From: Rhypophila decipiens
Lineage: Eukaryota; Ascomycota; Sordariomycetes; Sordariales; Naviculisporaceae
Direction: 5' to 3'
Assembly: GCA_033297075.1 (NCBI GenBank)
Contig: MU858189.1
Span: forward strand, 1-64,000
Length of the DNA: 64,000 nt
A model generated the notes under the pieces. The model ran no database searches. It was given only the letters and a program-made list of their open reading frames with translations, and was not told where the DNA came from. Made by a program: the position numbers and the translations under genes. Of the stretch, positions 31,881-44,600 are shown one piece after another. How positions within the stretch are numbered: the stretch's first letter is position 1; each line of letters opens with the position of its first letter.

Positions 31881-33835
31881 TTTGTTTTGTGGACTTGAGG
31901 GTCTGATGGAACAATGTTGGTGGTGATAGGATGTAGGGGGATGAGAGGTTGAGTTTGGTCTGGGGAAGCTGTCAAATACTTATACCCATTACACCACTGT
32001 TCAGACAGGTGTCATGGAGACTGGAGTGTAGCCAACCCAAGAGACTGTCTCTTAGTCGTCTGTTCGTTCCCGGGTAGTGGCAGCACCCTACGCTGTTTTT
32101 CCCTGGTAGCGAAATGGATAATACCAAGTACAGTGTACCACGAGAAAGCCAAGACTAGAAACCGTCGTCGGACGTCGTGAAGCTTACCCGAATCCAAGTC
32201 AGAAATTGGGGTCAAGACTAAGGTAAGGGACCAATGCCACCGCACGTAGTGTGAAAATCATAAAAGTCATATGCATGGGTGACATCAAGGTGGTATTCTC
32301 CAAAACTCTGTTTGTTCGTTCCGGGACTTGGAGATTGGATCGCTTCCCGTCTGGGAAGAATGGCCAAGCCGGAGTTTGACAACCGTTGGATGACTATAGC
32401 GGGCCGCTACGCTCCTTATTTGAAGCTTTACCCCGATGTGCTATTTTTAGCAGTCGTTGTCTCTTGCTGGACTCTGAGTCTGGGGTTGAGGATAAATTCG
32501 GCGTGGTATGGTCGGGTATTTCTAGGGGCTGGCAAGTGGGTGACAAAAAAAGAGGGACCGCAAAACATACAACCCCAATTCTCACCAAATAAACACAGTA
32601 TTTCGTATCATTATCCTTTGAAAAAAGTACCATTCGAAAGCTAAACTTCTTCTTTATAGCTCTAGTTTGTTTCGTATATTTTGAAAAGCTAGTAGTCTAA
32701 TAAAGTAAGAAATAAAACTACGAGCCTTTGGCGATCCTTGCCAGTTTTTACCATTTGCGGTCCCTGTTTTTTTGTCACCCACTTGGCTGGGTATGTTAGC
32801 ACTAGTTGTGAGCACGACTCAGTGAGACCATGCTCAATGGCTTTACATTCCATTGTCGAAAAACAAGTTCCTTTTTGATCGTCATTCCTTCCTACTAGTT
32901 GTGGAATGTCAGCACGAAGAAGAGACTCAAGAGAGACCCATGTGCCGTATTACCGGTACTGTAATTGGACGGACCTCTTCAAACAAGATTTCGATACGCT
33001 GCCATTTTTCTCCTACAGTCGTACTACTATCACCTTCAGGGTTTTCCGGACAAATTTACCATCCGCTGATGGTTGTCCCGAATCTGGTAACTTACTCGTA
33101 TGATCCGAATTTTGCGGACCAGAGGCGTAAGGTGGGTCGACCGGTCAACAACTCAACGTTGCACAAACTCGGTTCCCCATTTCCCTTCTGTTCTTCCTCG
33201 TTCAGTCTCGGACATAAGTCGCGGACGGCAAGCCCGGAGATGATGGAACGCACGTGAATGTGACTGGGTCTGTCTGGTTTTCCATATGGCAAATCCGAGT
33301 TGATGTTTTGAACACGGAGACTAAATGACTGAACAATCACTGAAAAGTGAGTCAATGCAGGAGGTTGTCATCATATGAGATGATTACAACATCTGTCCGT
33401 CTTGGCTGGCTCCTTCTGCTCTCATCCCAAACGGTAAAATCCGGCCCGTCCAGCGTGGTGTGGTGACATGCTGGGTTGACCTGACTGGATGACTGTCCGA
33501 TGTCAAGACTTGCGGCCACCCAGGACTCGGAAGCGAGCCAAGACCGGGCAACATCCAATACAGATGGCACATTGTTTAGGGCTAGAGGCAGGCAAGTCAT
33601 GCCCATCCAGGTGCTCAACATGATTCATAACCTCTTCATTAGGAAATACTTGTGATGGTCAGACACGATGTTGTCTTAGTTTACGACCTTGAGTGGCATT
33701 TCGGATATTTTCTTTATATAACGGTTGTCCCAAACCCTTAAACGTGTACAACCAAATGTCTCACGGACAGTAGACTATTATTAGTAGCTCTACGTCATCC
33801 GGTCGTATGCGACACCTGTGACGACAATCGAGCGT
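31881..33835. other. spacer holding a MITE
   Basis: About 2 kb with no supported gene. It contains the 253-bp MITE at 32533-32785, listed separately. The remaining open frames are short and unrelated to known families. Confidence 0.5.
32533..32785. mobile_element. MITE, 32-bp terminal inverted repeats
   Basis: A 253-bp non-coding element. Its left end (32533-32564, CAAGTGGGTGACAAAAAAA and on to GGGACCGCAAA) and right end (32754-32785) are reverse complements with one mismatch in 32. The direct repeat GCTGG flanks both sides (32528-32532 and 32786-32790), giving a 5-bp target-site duplication. The interior is AT-rich without an open frame. The near-perfect ends suggest recent insertion. It differs in sequence from the TGTCRGAATAT family. 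Confidence 0.88.
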
Positions 33836-35097
33836 CTACCCTGCCCTAGTTGAACTGCCAGCCCATGGTGCCTTCCGTAGAGCGTCTGCCTGGATCTTGA
33901 AAACAGGCCGAGTTAGCTGAATCAACTGCGGCCCAAATTCCTCCAACACGGCCTCCGCATTCCGAGATGCTTCCTCGTCCGCATCGCCCTCGTCACCGCC
34001 GACCGAATCATGACAAGTGTCCGTATTCAGCATAGACGCAGCCATCCACTGTCTCCTCCATTCGTCAACCGACTTCTGAGCCTCCATCGTTTCCGGGTCG
34101 ACTCCAGAGACGACCAAATAAAATGACCCTTTCCTCGCGTGGGCCTTGTTCGACTTGAACAGCCTCATCTTGCTCACATCCGAAAACTTGCTGAACCTGT
34201 GGAACAAGGCGACAGTCGTCCAGGCGTCTGCCCTATGCAGGACGATCACCATTGTCCCCCCCGGCCGGATCCTGTTCATGGCCATGACGAGCTGGCTGGT
34301 GAGCAGTCTTGCGCCTTCTTTGCCCTGCCTGTAGGACTGGTAGGACTGGCTTTGTGTGTGATTGCGAACTACGGTGCCACCGCAAAAGATGATGTCGAAC
34401 TTTTGTTGGTCAGAGAATAAAGGGGTAGTGATAAACGAGTGTTTGTCCGGGTGTGAGGCGGGAATCTGGTCAGGGGTGATTCCCACCTCGGAGGCGAGCA
34501 TAGTCACGTCATGGAACCTGATGTCGACGACACGGGGGTCTGATCTCCAGTTAGGGATACGAACTTGATAGCCGCCCATCGAAACGGGCAGCGTCACGCC
34601 GTGAATGTAGACGTCGTGGTTGGGGTTATGGGTGAGGACAGCGGTTGAGAAGCCGCCGGGCGCCATGCAAAGGTCTAGGACGAGGATGGTTCTGCGTGGC
34701 GGGGAGGGCAGGGACAAGCCGCCGCTGCCTAGAAAGGAAGCGAGATCGTTGCCGATACCGCAGGTCATGCGGTAGAAGCGGTCCTTTTGTTGATCGGTCG
34801 GGTTGTCGGCGCTGGAACGCTCGTTCTGGAAGTGGACGTCGGCGGAAGGATTATTCCACCCCTGAGCATCGCGATACTCCGGTTAGTGATGCGCCGGAAA
34901 GAGCAACTTCGTGAACTGGTTGCTACCGGGAGCGTGGTAATACTGACCTCCCTCCTCAATTTGACCAGTTCTTTGTACTCTGGGATATGCTTCGATAAGT
35001 ACGCAGAGACGATGTTGTTTGCCGTATCATTATGGCCTGGCACAGAACGGCCTGAGGCATCATTGTGGTCGCCAGTTTCAGGATGTACGGAAGCCAT
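33836..35097 (-). CDS. FtsJ-like Rossmann methyltransferase domain protein
   Basis: Two exons, 35097-34948 and 34876-33836, give 396 residues. The 71-nt intron has GTCAGT, CTAAC and GGAG and keeps frame into YRDAQGWNNPSADVHFQ. Residues around 160 carry the SAM-binding motif I (LDLCMAPGGFSTAVL) as in FtsJ/RrmJ 2'-O-methyltransferases. Later elements are FDIIFCGGTVV and RIRPGGTMVIVLHR, then a substrate-type segment SNKAHARKGSFYLVV. The second element lacks the Asp expected in a catalytic K-D-K-E tetrad, and the third has His where Lys is common. This is a fungal expansion family and its substrate is unknown. No targeting signal is visible; probably cytosolic or nuclear. Confidence 0.82.
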
Positions 35098-35688
35098 GGT
35101 AATAATCCAGTATTGCTCTTGGACAGGCGTGTCAAAAATCCAGACAGAGTTATAGAGATGGTTCCTGAATGCTGGCGTGAAGGGTTGAAGGGATGAAAAA
35201 AAGAAAAGGAAGGAAAAAAGACCGAGGGCTCGGTATTATTGTGTCCTTCATATGCGGACCAGGTTTTGTTTGCTTCTTCGTCCGAGTCACCCACGGGTAT
35301 ATCAGGATGTGATTCATCTGGCGGATGCATCTAGCCGCCTGCTCATATCGTGGCATGGCTGCTAATACAATGAGGCCTACAGCCTAGCTATGCTGTAATA
35401 CCTAACTATGGGCCATGGCAGATTTTGAGGCTTGTTGTTATGCACGGTGTGTTGGCTCGGGATCTTTGTGGCGGTACAAGAGACATGTGGATTCACAGGT
35501 CGATTCATGACCTCCAAAACGGCAACGAATTACAGGAATGCTCTAGGTGCTCTAGTCACTCGTATTTGATATGCGTCGTGAATCAACCGCTTCAAACCAA
35601 ATTGATCACCCGACCCCAATAATGATGCTCCCTCTCTCTCTCCTTCGTCATATTCATTTCGTTCCAGACTTCATGGCAGTCACGGCCC

Positions 35689-37016
35689 TCAGGCAGCAAA
35701 GGGGGTCTCAACCGGCCTCTCCCCTTGGGGCGTGATCCGAGCCAGATGTCTGCGCTCGCCATTCGTCCAGTCGACCAAAGCAGAATGCTGCGTCACTCGA
35801 TTATCCCAGATGACCACAGTACGGGGCTCCCACTTGATGCGGGCCTGGAAGTCGGCCCCGAAAGCAAGGTGGTCGTACAAGAACTTGAGCAGGGCGTCAG
35901 ACTCCTCCTTCTTGAGTCCAACGATCTCTCGGGTGACTGTCATTGATCAGGAGCTGTCAGCCTTTCTCCTCACATCATGACAGCCGGACAATGGGGCAAA
36001 AAGGACAAAAGTACTTACAACCAGGATTCACAAAGATGGCCTTCTCCCCCGTAACGGGATGCGTCCTCACAATCGGATGCTCATTCCTGACCGGCTCCCG
36101 CCTCACAATCCCACCCCGAGCCAGACTCCCACTCGCCTGCTCAAAAGCCGAGTGCACCGCCTTGAGCCCATGCAGTCTCTCCTGAAAAGCGGGACTCAAC
36201 CGCCTGTACGCCTCGGTCGCGTCGGCAAACAAGGTATCTCCCCCAACCGAAGGCTTCTCAAGGGCATACAAGAACGTCAGGGCTGGAGTCTGGGCTTCGT
36301 AGCTGACGTCGCTGTGCCATGCTACTGTTGAGGTCCGTCCGGCAAAGTACTTGTCTACCGAGTCATCGCCTGCTCCCCGGTGAACGATTAGTGTCTCGGG
36401 GTAGCCCTCTGCTATTCCGGCGGTGGGGTGGATGTGCAGACGGCCAAAGAAGCGACCGTAGTCCAGGGCTTCGGAGATGGGGAGGTCGGCGAAGTCTTGG
36501 TCGCGGAAGGCGACTACTTTGCGGGTGGCTACCAGATGGGCTAGTTGGGATTTTCCGGCGTCGGAGAGAGCGGTTAGTTGTATGCCGCGGATTTCGGTCC
36601 CGATGGTGGGAGTGAGGTGGGTCACTTGGACGCCCGAGCCAACAAGGGTGGACGGGGGGAAGAGGTCTGGGTAGGACGTGTCGGCTTTGTGGCCTGGGTC
36701 GATGTGCTCGTAGGGTTCGAGGGGTGGGTATTTCTCATTGGGGTCCCAGGTTGGGAGGTAGTGAGGGTACTGCAGTTGGGTGAGGTCAGTAAGGCGACAT
36801 GAGTGAATGGGAATGAGATGTTAGTAGCACCTTGGCAGGTCCTTGGCCCTTCTTGCCCTCGAGCTCAGCTTCCTTGTCGAGTTTGAGAGGGAAAAGAATC
36901 TGGCGGTTCTTGTCATCGCCCAGAGTTGCGGCAAGCTTTGCTGGGTTGACGGCGATGGGGACGACATTTTCGGCCGAGCTGGTGCTGGTGCTGGTCTCTT
37001 CAGCGTGGGGAGCCAT
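35689..37016 (-). CDS. TauD/taurine-type alpha-ketoglutarate-dependent dioxygenase
   Basis: Three exons, 37016-36831, 36769-36019 and 35936-35689, give 394 residues; all junctions are GT-AG and in phase. The start at 37016 (MAPHAEETSTS) has good context. Motifs: YLPTWDPNEKYPPLEPYEH leader, VAFRDQDF, the iron-binding HxD in AWHSDVSYE, GGDTLFADATEAYRRL, and the distal His with the 2-oxoglutarate Arg in WDNRVTQHSALVDW and RRHLARITPQG. This is the complete facial triad. The relatives are yeast Jlp1-type sulfonate dioxygenases that release sulfite from taurine and related sulfonates. Here it may serve sulfur acquisition or modify a specialised metabolite. It lies between the methyltransferase and the FAD oxidase, all on the same strand. 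Confidence 0.93.
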
Positions 37017-37140
37017 GATGTACTGGTACGTGGTCGATTGGTAGGATCTCTTGGGTATTGTCTTGTTATGAAGTTTATCGTCGTGTTGGTGCTGTGCTGT
37101 CCCTAACACCATAACCTCAGATGACCTACTTCGTGGTCGC

Positions 37141-37148
37141 TATATATA
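37141..37148 (-). promoter_or_regulatory. TATA box of TauD gene
   Basis: A TATATATA run lies 125 bp upstream of the dioxygenase start on the minus strand, a plausible core-promoter position. Confidence 0.4.
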
Positions 37149-37669
37149 CTTGAGGCCGCAACCTCCCCATCAATGGCGTGCTCTCAAACATTTAACATCA
37201 TCACCGCACTTGTGTTTGCAATACTGCTGTACTTACGAATCAAGATATCTGCAATCCCGATGCGGTACCGGCTCGGTGCCGTCAATTTGAGGTTGTCACC
37301 ATATCGAGTGCAAGCACCTCATTGTCCATCTGCGATTCCGGGTAGTAGGCCGGACATAAGATCGGATCTACCAGCCCTGTACTCGTCAATTTCACACTGC
37401 CTTATCAGATGGTGTCAATGTACTAGTGTACAGTATACTATATAGGAAAGGTGTCGACTCGGCAAAAATAGCCCATGGTTGGTGCTTGATAATGCTGTTA
37501 TTCGCGGGGTGGATCGCGTCATCTAAGGCCTCGCCGATCCGGCCCAGAGCCCGAGTGGCTTCTACTACATCAAACGATTCTCCGAGCCCTGGCCGGTTCC
37601 GATACTTGTATTCCATCAAATCTATCCAAGTCTTTGCCCCGAACCATGCCCGATTTGTATTTGTCACTC

Positions 37670-39206
37670 CTACTCGGTTGGAATCTTGAAACCGCCAGGA
37701 CACAACCTTGCAAAAATACCTTCCGGATCGTACTTTTTACTGACCTCCCTCATCAACTTGACATTATCCTGCCCATAACTCTCCAACACCCTCTGCGACC
37801 CATCTGCATAATAAAGATACAGCCAATCCTGCGCTCCCCCAATCGACTCGGCAAACGCTCTCACGTCCTCAACCCACTTCTTAACAAGCGGATAAGCGAA
37901 CTTTTCCTGTTCAGCAGTCTTGACCATCGTCACTGCCAATAACAAGATCGAGTTCTCAGTAACTGTTTTTTCCAGCCCCAGGATATTTTCAGGTCCTCCG
38001 CTTGCACTTGCTGCGAGACCGCCAAAGTACCTGGGCACTGGCTGGAACAAGCACTGCGTCTCAAAGTCCTGCTCGGGAATAAACCGAATCAGCTGCTCGA
38101 CGAGCTTGTCATGCTGGGCCGAGCAATATTCCAGGATGCGCATGTCGTTTTTGAAGGTTAGTGTGAACCAGGTGTCGCTTTTCCCTCATGTTAGCAGCCA
38201 AGTCACTACCAGCGCCGAGGGAGAGAAAGACTTACTACCGGTCCTGGGTAATGATGTACTCGTGCGCCATCTCCCGGATACTGGTCATCTTGGACATGTT
38301 CATCATCTGATCCAGACTCAACCACTCCTGGAGTGCCTCCCCGCCGCCTTCTTTCCCATCGACATTGACTACCAATGTGGCAACGACATTATCTCGCACC
38401 ATGGGGTTATGTCCAATGATAACAATGAGATTGTCATCCCGGGAGTCCATCTCGTCATTTCCCAGCCGATCCGTGAATCGAACTAGCGCTTCCAGTCCTT
38501 TCGGGATGATAGTCTTGGGCGAGATGATCATGCCGCCCCATACCTTTGTGCACGGGATAGTGGTCATTACGAACGAGGTGACGATTCCAAAGTTGGCGCT
38601 GCATCCTGCTCCTTTGAGGACACGGAAAAGGTCGGGATGGGAAGAGTGGGTGACGGAGGGCAGGATCGTCCCATTGGAGAGAATGACGTCGTAAGAGACG
38701 ACATTATCGCATGCCCAGCCTTTGCGGGCCGTAAAGAAAGTGTTGCCGCCGCCGAGGAGGAGACCGCCCACGCCGACATTTCCTTCTCTACCACCGGGGA
38801 CTACGACGCCGTGGGGCTCGAGCGCGGTGTATACTTCTTTCCAGCGAGAGCCGGATTGGATTGTCGCGAGCTTGGTATTGGGATCGTAAGTAGTGGAATT
38901 GAGCAAGCCGAGGTCGAGGGTCACGCCGGAAGAGATGTTGTTTGAGTTGGCGTGGACCATGTGCCCGCCTGAGCGGACTGCAAAGGGGGTTGAGGTTGAG
39001 ACTAGGACCGGGAGGATCCGTGAGATTTGCTGGGCGCTGGTGGGCTGGAGGATTAGAGACGGCTGGGGGCTTCGTGCGCAGATGGACCAGTACGAGGATT
39101 GTCGGGCTACGTAGGCATCTGAGCTAGGTGTGTGGATTTTCGAGGCGGGGAGGCCAGCGTCGAGGAGGAGGGACTGAAGGTTTGGGCATGTGGTTGTGGT
39201 AGACAT
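37670..39206 (-). CDS. BBE-like FAD-linked oxidase (PCMH fold)
   Basis: Two exons, 39206-38236 and 38177-37670, give 492 residues (58-nt intron, donor GTAAGTC, acceptor AAAAG). The PCMH FAD domain includes PFAVRSGGHMVHANSNN, whose His is the usual covalent FAD attachment site, then SGVTLDLGLLNST, ATIQSGSRWKEVY and GGLLLGGGNTFFTARKGWACDN. The second attachment Cys of bicovalent family members is not evident. The C-terminus has the substrate-domain pattern DTWFTLTFKND, then KYDPEGIFARLCPGGFKI. No clear signal peptide, so probably intracellular. Such enzymes oxidise alcohols or form C-C or C-N bonds in fungal specialised metabolism; the substrate is not predictable. Confidence 0.92.
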
Positions 39207-39596
39207 GCTGAGAATGTGTTTTCCAGCCTCGGCAGTTCAGAATACCACTAACACTTGTGAAGCATATTAGTAGATGGGAGACATCGGTTCTTTAATCTTT
39301 ATTACCCCTCGCACAAGTCAAGAACCCCCATCTTATCGTCAACAGTCCCGTCCCCTAGCTTCGGAAGACGATGCTACATGCCAAGGCACCCCTTGTTTAG
39401 TCATCTTGACCTCCCATTCGTCAAGTCTGAGGCTGTACTACTACCGGCCGCATGCACCACGCGGCCGCTGGGCGGGACCCTCGCACTTGGCAGTGGGTAT
39501 AAAGCGACTTGGTTACCACTTTGAGATGGAGTCCCGGAGACGGTGGCCGTTGAGGTGCATAGTCTTTTCATGCTGGTTCGACATAGGCCTAGACCG

Positions 39597-41021
39597 TCAG
39601 TCCAACTCGCCGTCATCACCACTCTCCTCCTCATCTACACTAGCAAGCCATTTCCACAGCCAAAACAGACCAGAAAGTCTCCTTTCACAAACCTTCCAAA
39701 GCCACGCAAAAGGATTCCCAAATGGCCATATCCCATCATTCTCAAACAGAGGCCGTTCCCAGCGCCAAACCAGTCCTACGTCTCCACCGTCCCGCAGCAA
39801 AGGGAGCAATGCCCAGCACGGATTCCTCTCAAAGAGAAGACAACCCTTCATTTTCGCCCCGTCCAGTTTAGGCAGTTTTCCCCTCCCTGTCTCGCGTTGT
39901 TGTAACAACAATGCCTTCTTCTCGCTCCCCGGGTCGGTGTTACTCCAGAATGTGTGTATCCAACCCAGAGGTAACACTTTCGTTTCTCGAGCCTGCATCC
40001 GTTCAACTCGCCATCTTGCGTCCAGTAATCTGCCCCATACAATCCCCAAAACGACCTCCGTCCTCCAAAGACCGACAGCCTCACCATGATCTTGAGGTTG
40101 CAGCACCCGCCGTCTCAGATAGTCCATCTCCCTCTCAACCCAAAACCTTTCTGCGTCCTTTCCCAGAAGCGGAACCCATTTGGCGATCCCCCGTCCATCA
40201 TGGACTCTATGAACCCGATCCGCCTCAACAAGCACCAAATGGGCCCTGTACTCCGTGTCAATCAAAACCCGACAATCAGGATCCCCATGACAAGCACAAG
40301 TCTTGACGCTCCGAGTCCTCAGCTGAAATTCCGTTTTTCTACCAGGATACAAGCTCAACGTTTGGAGCATGTCTGTTTGCCATTGCCGATGGGTCCGTCG
40401 TTCGTGAAGAAAGGCATTAAATCGGGCGATTTCACGAGCGAGAGCCTGTGCTTCTTCTGCCGCGACCCGAATCTTCTCTGCTTCGGCGGCGGCAGCGCGG
40501 GCACGGGATTCCCTTTCTAGTATTCGTCCCCTTTCTAGGGCGCAGGATGAGCAGCATAATTGTCTGTTTCTGTTGCTACAGCAGCTTGTTGTTGTGGTGG
40601 TGGTGATGGTGACTTGTTGGGCGTAGGCTGCTCTGATGTCTGCTTCTGACGGGGAGACAGATCTCCGGGTATGATTGCCGGCTGAGAGATCAGCTTCCCA
40701 TGCCGCAGAAGGTGACGGCGCAATATCGAGCTTCTCCTCAATGACCAGGTAGCCTTCGGAATTTTCTCTCGAGAATGCTGACGAGGCGTCACTGGCACTG
40801 TCCTCGTCGGTCTGCGAGGACGAGATATCCGCATGTCCTCCGCCCAAAAGTCGGGCAATCACCTGTGCACATTTCCGACACAGCTTCTTGGGGTTTGCCT
40901 TGCATTTATCGCACAAAACATGGCGGTGTGTCTCCGGCACGTCTCGGCTCCTCGGGTAGACCAGGTCGTGCGTCATGTCGTCCAGCGCGAAACCGCAGAG
41001 GTCGTCGTGGAGGGAGTCCAT
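39597..41021 (-). CDS. hypothetical protein with Cys-rich N-terminus and coiled coil
   Basis: Single exon of 474 residues from the ATG at 41021. Near the N-terminus is CDKCKANPKKLCRKC, a possible zinc-binding cluster. A disordered Ser-rich stretch and a second Cys cluster (CCSNRNRQLCCSSC) follow, then an Ala/Glu/Arg-rich helix (about 165-200, RARAAAAEAEKIRVAAEEA) likely forming a coiled coil. The C-terminal half (VLIDTEYRAHLVLVEADRVHRVHD and WRTEVVLGIVWGRLLDARWRVE) is Trp/Arg-rich. I recognise no characterised family. The frame is long, has strand-specific codon character and ends acidically (DEEESGDDGELD), which supports a real gene. Confidence 0.65.
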   Translation of the reverse strand: MDSLHDDLCGFALDDMTHDLVYPRSRDVPETHRHVLCDKCKANPKKLCRKCAQVIARLLGGGHADISSSQTDEDSASDASSAFSRENSEGYLVIEEKLDIAPSPSAAWEADLSAGNHTRRSVSPSEADIRAAYAQQVTITTTTTTSCCSNRNRQLCCSSCALERGRILERESRARAAAAEAEKIRVAAEEAQALAREIARFNAFLHERRTHRQWQTDMLQTLSLYPGRKTEFQLRTRSVKTCACHGDPDCRVLIDTEYRAHLVLVEADRVHRVHDGRGIAKWVPLLGKDAERFWVEREMDYLRRRVLQPQDHGEAVGLWRTEVVLGIVWGRLLDARWRVERMQARETKVLPLGWIHTFWSNTDPGSEKKALLLQQRETGRGKLPKLDGAKMKGCLLFERNPCWALLPLLRDGGDVGLVWRWERPLFENDGIWPFGNPFAWLWKVCERRLSGLFWLWKWLASVDEEESGDDGELD

Positions 41022-41662
41022 GATCTCTGTCTGCTCTGCGTACCTCTAAAAGATGAAACGACCAAGATTCGAAGATCTTGTGTTGGCGGAAGAACTGCTG
41101 CCTGGTCGTGGTGCCTGTCTGTAGACGGTACCAACGACATGGAGTCGATCGGTGTCAGATAGTGAAACATGCGAAAAGGTTCAGGCACCAAAAGCCCGCA
41201 ATGCATACCAGCGATTACCTATGTCCGCTAGCTCAAAGTCAAAGTTGAATCGGCTCTCCCATTCTCCACCGTAGGTGTGGCCAAGGTTTGTCAAAGTTTA
41301 AAGTTAAAGTTCACAGAAACGCGTGGTCTCATCGGTCAGCCAATAGAAGCCTAATATCGGAAATTTCCGGACCAATCATCGAGTCTCGGTTGAAAGTTGG
41401 GCTTGGCCTTTTCATTTGTGCCGAGTTCACCAGTCCAAGCGTAAAAGTCACTGGAACAAATCGTCTTAGAAAAAAACGGACGCGATATGATGGAACGTCT
41501 ATATGTAGGTTAACCTCTATCCCGATGTCTATATCCATGATTTTGCGCCTGAAAAATTAAAATAAAGAAGGATATCCAAAAAGAGTAAACGCATCCAGCA
41601 CAGAGCCTAACAGGAAATAGGAAATCCCAGCTCGCTCAAAACCAGTGCCCAAGAAGCCCCCA

Positions 41663-44600
41663 TCACTCATTCTTTGACTTTCCGCCAAATCCCCACTTCT
41701 TGACCCTAAACAGATAATAAAGGACCACCGCAGCCCCGATATTAAAGACGATATACACCCACATGATGCCGAAATTCCTCCACCGATCTCCCCAATAGAT
41801 ATCTGCCATGGCCATGAACTCGTCCGCCACGCTCATAGCGCAGTATCTGCACTTCTCCAACGCACCGGGATTCTGCAACAATCCCGGAGCACCCGCCTCA
41901 AACATGGGACCCAGATACTGCGCGCAGGTCAAGTTCATCCCGGGCGGAGGCGAGAATGTCAGTGTCTCGGACAGACTGCACTCCACCGGTCGCCCGTGCA
42001 ACATGGTCGACACAATGCCGCTGATCCAGTAGGTGAAGGGGCTGAGGTAGTACATAAAGACCCAGAAGCCGGGTAGCGCAACCTTGGTTTGCAAAACACC
42101 GCTGAAGATGATGCTCATCATGGTGAGTAGGATCACAACGCCCGCGGCGGCTTGGGCGTCGGGCATGGCGACGATAGTCATGTGGGCGAATGCCGACGAG
42201 TAGATGAACAGTTGGATGGTGAACAGCAGTATCAAACCTTGCCGGGACGATGCTTGTGCGGTGCCCATGACGGGGTAGTAGAAACACGCATAGGTGAGGA
42301 TGCCCGTCAGAATCTGATAGGGAATCTCGACAACGATGTTGGCGATGATAAAGGCCTTCCAAGAGTAAACCTTGGAGGGCCGCTCGCGGACTTCGTACAA
42401 GGACCGCTGGGTGATAAACAATGGCTGGATTTGCTGGACTAGGGTGGTAAAGATGGTGGTGACCTTGAAGACAGCGAAGATGACACCTCGCATGCCGGCT
42501 TGAGTGCCGTCAGGCCTCCAGAAGGTGAAGCCAATAAAGAGGCCAGACATGGCGCCCAAGAGGAGCTTGGCCAGCACGTAGCCGGGCATGCGCCAGTACT
42601 GCTGGAAGATGCGCTCCGTGACGGTGTAGACCTGCTTGTAGAAGGGCATGGCGAATTCCGTGTTGCTGTCTTGCTCTTCTTGGCTTTCTGCTGGCTTCGA
42701 AACATCAGCCGCAGCATGGATCCGATCAAGCTCTGCCATGACACCCTTGCAATTCGGGCTTGCCTTCCATACCGAGTGCCAGTCCAGTCCGCTGCTGTTG
42801 GTCCCCTCAGCGACAATCTCGAGCATGTACTCGGCCGGGTTCTCTTGGTCGCCACACTGTCTGGCTCCGTTGGTCTCAAAGTAAGTCAAAAGAGATTGCG
42901 AGTTGCGTCCAATGTCGCCAAAGTAGACAGTCTTGCCGCCCTTGGCGAGAAACAAGAGACGGTCAAACTGTTGAAACAATAGAGCATTGGGCTGATGAAT
43001 GGTGCAGAGAACGGCCTGGCCGGCGTCGGCGAGTTTGCGAAGGAAGACACAGATGGCCCAGGCACTCTGGGAATCAAGACCGCTGGTAGGTTCATCGAGG
43101 AAGAGAAGCAGCTTGGGCTTGGCGACCAGTTCGACACCAATTGTGAGCAGCTTGCGTTGCTCCACGTTGAGACCTTGGCCGGGGATGCCAACAACCGCAT
43201 CGGCATACTCTTCCATGCCGAGCATCTTGATGACTTCTTCGACAAAGGCGTATTTCTCGGCGGTACTGACCGACGGTGGGCGACGGAGCATAGCACTGAA
43301 CCGGAGACTTTCTCGGACGGTGGATGTATCGAGGTGGAGATCTGTGCATGTCAGCTGTCAGCTGTGATGGTCAAGGAAAAATGGACATGAGAAGAGGGCC
43401 TACCTTGTTGTTGAACATATCCAGTCTGACGCTGGAAATCAGCACCAAAGGGACGTCCATTAACGAGCATGTCGCCCGTAACAACGCCGACATTGGTCCT
43501 CTGCGCCAAGACATCCAGCAGCGTGGTCTTTCCAGCTCCCGAAGCACCCATCAGCGCTGTCAAGGTGCCAGGCTTGACCCACCCAGAAACGTGATCCAAC
43601 AGACGTCTGGTCCCTTCATCGCTCTTGACAGGAACATCATAAACGACGTCCTTCCAGGTGAAGATATCCTTCTGAGGTTCGATAGCAGCAGATACGCCCT
43701 TTCCAGCCGTGTCTTGCTCGGCCCTCTTGACCTCGCCTTTGCCGCCGCCCTCCTCATCTCCCGTTGCTCCGGCCAAGCTTGATGGAACACCTCCACGTCG
43801 GAAGACCAACATCTCGGCTGTGCTGCTCACATCGCTATTCATCTCGACGGCCAGGAAATACATGGCCATGAAAAAGATCAAGAATGCAATCAGGATGCCA
43901 AAATTCCTCCACACGTGACTGTAGTAGTACGAGTACGTGGTGGCTATATATGCATCTCCGCTGACTGTCTCGCGACCAGGGACAGCTCCAGCAGCCGCAC
44001 AGATCCAGGTACCAGACCTCTCACCAGCAGGAAGGTTAGGGTATGGCGGTACTCTGTCGCTGCAAATGAACTCGCGGCCATGGAATTCGTTGGCCACCAA
44101 GATCTCGAAAGCGTAGTAGAGGGGGTTGATATGCCGGATCCAGCCAAACCAGGGGTGCATCTCGGGGACAGCAACGATGAATCCAGTGTACATGATGAGC
44201 GCGATGGCCATAACGCCGGCAAGTGCCATGGCCTGGCTGACAGTCTTGGTCACGGCTGCCAAGGTTCTGAAAACGGCCGACATGACAAAGGTGCACAGGT
44301 ACGAGATGAGAAAGTACAAGAAGAACTGGCCCGGCTCGCGATGAAGACCCGAGAGAAAATAGGCTAGAAGATTGAACACTGTAGCCGTCGCAAACTTGAT
44401 GGGTATGTCGGCGACGATGCCAGCTGCAGCCTCGGTGGCCGGGTGGTAGAATGCGTAACTGTGGTGCTTCTCGACGATGGGGCGCTGCGCGTAGAGGGCC
44501 TCGATCTCCGAGATGGCGGTGAGGGCGTTGAGCAGAAGGGCCATGAAGAGGGTGGAGCCCTTGGAAGAAAAGCCGGCAGTGGCGTCTGCAGCGTTTCCAT

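Noticed and set aside
37392..37703. Minus-strand open frame directly after the FAD oxidase
   Set aside because: It overlaps the oxidase C-terminus in another frame and has no family features.
39274..40089. 271-codon plus-strand frame opposite the unknown gene at 39597-41021
   Set aside because: No promoter or motif, and its composition mirrors the minus-strand gene.
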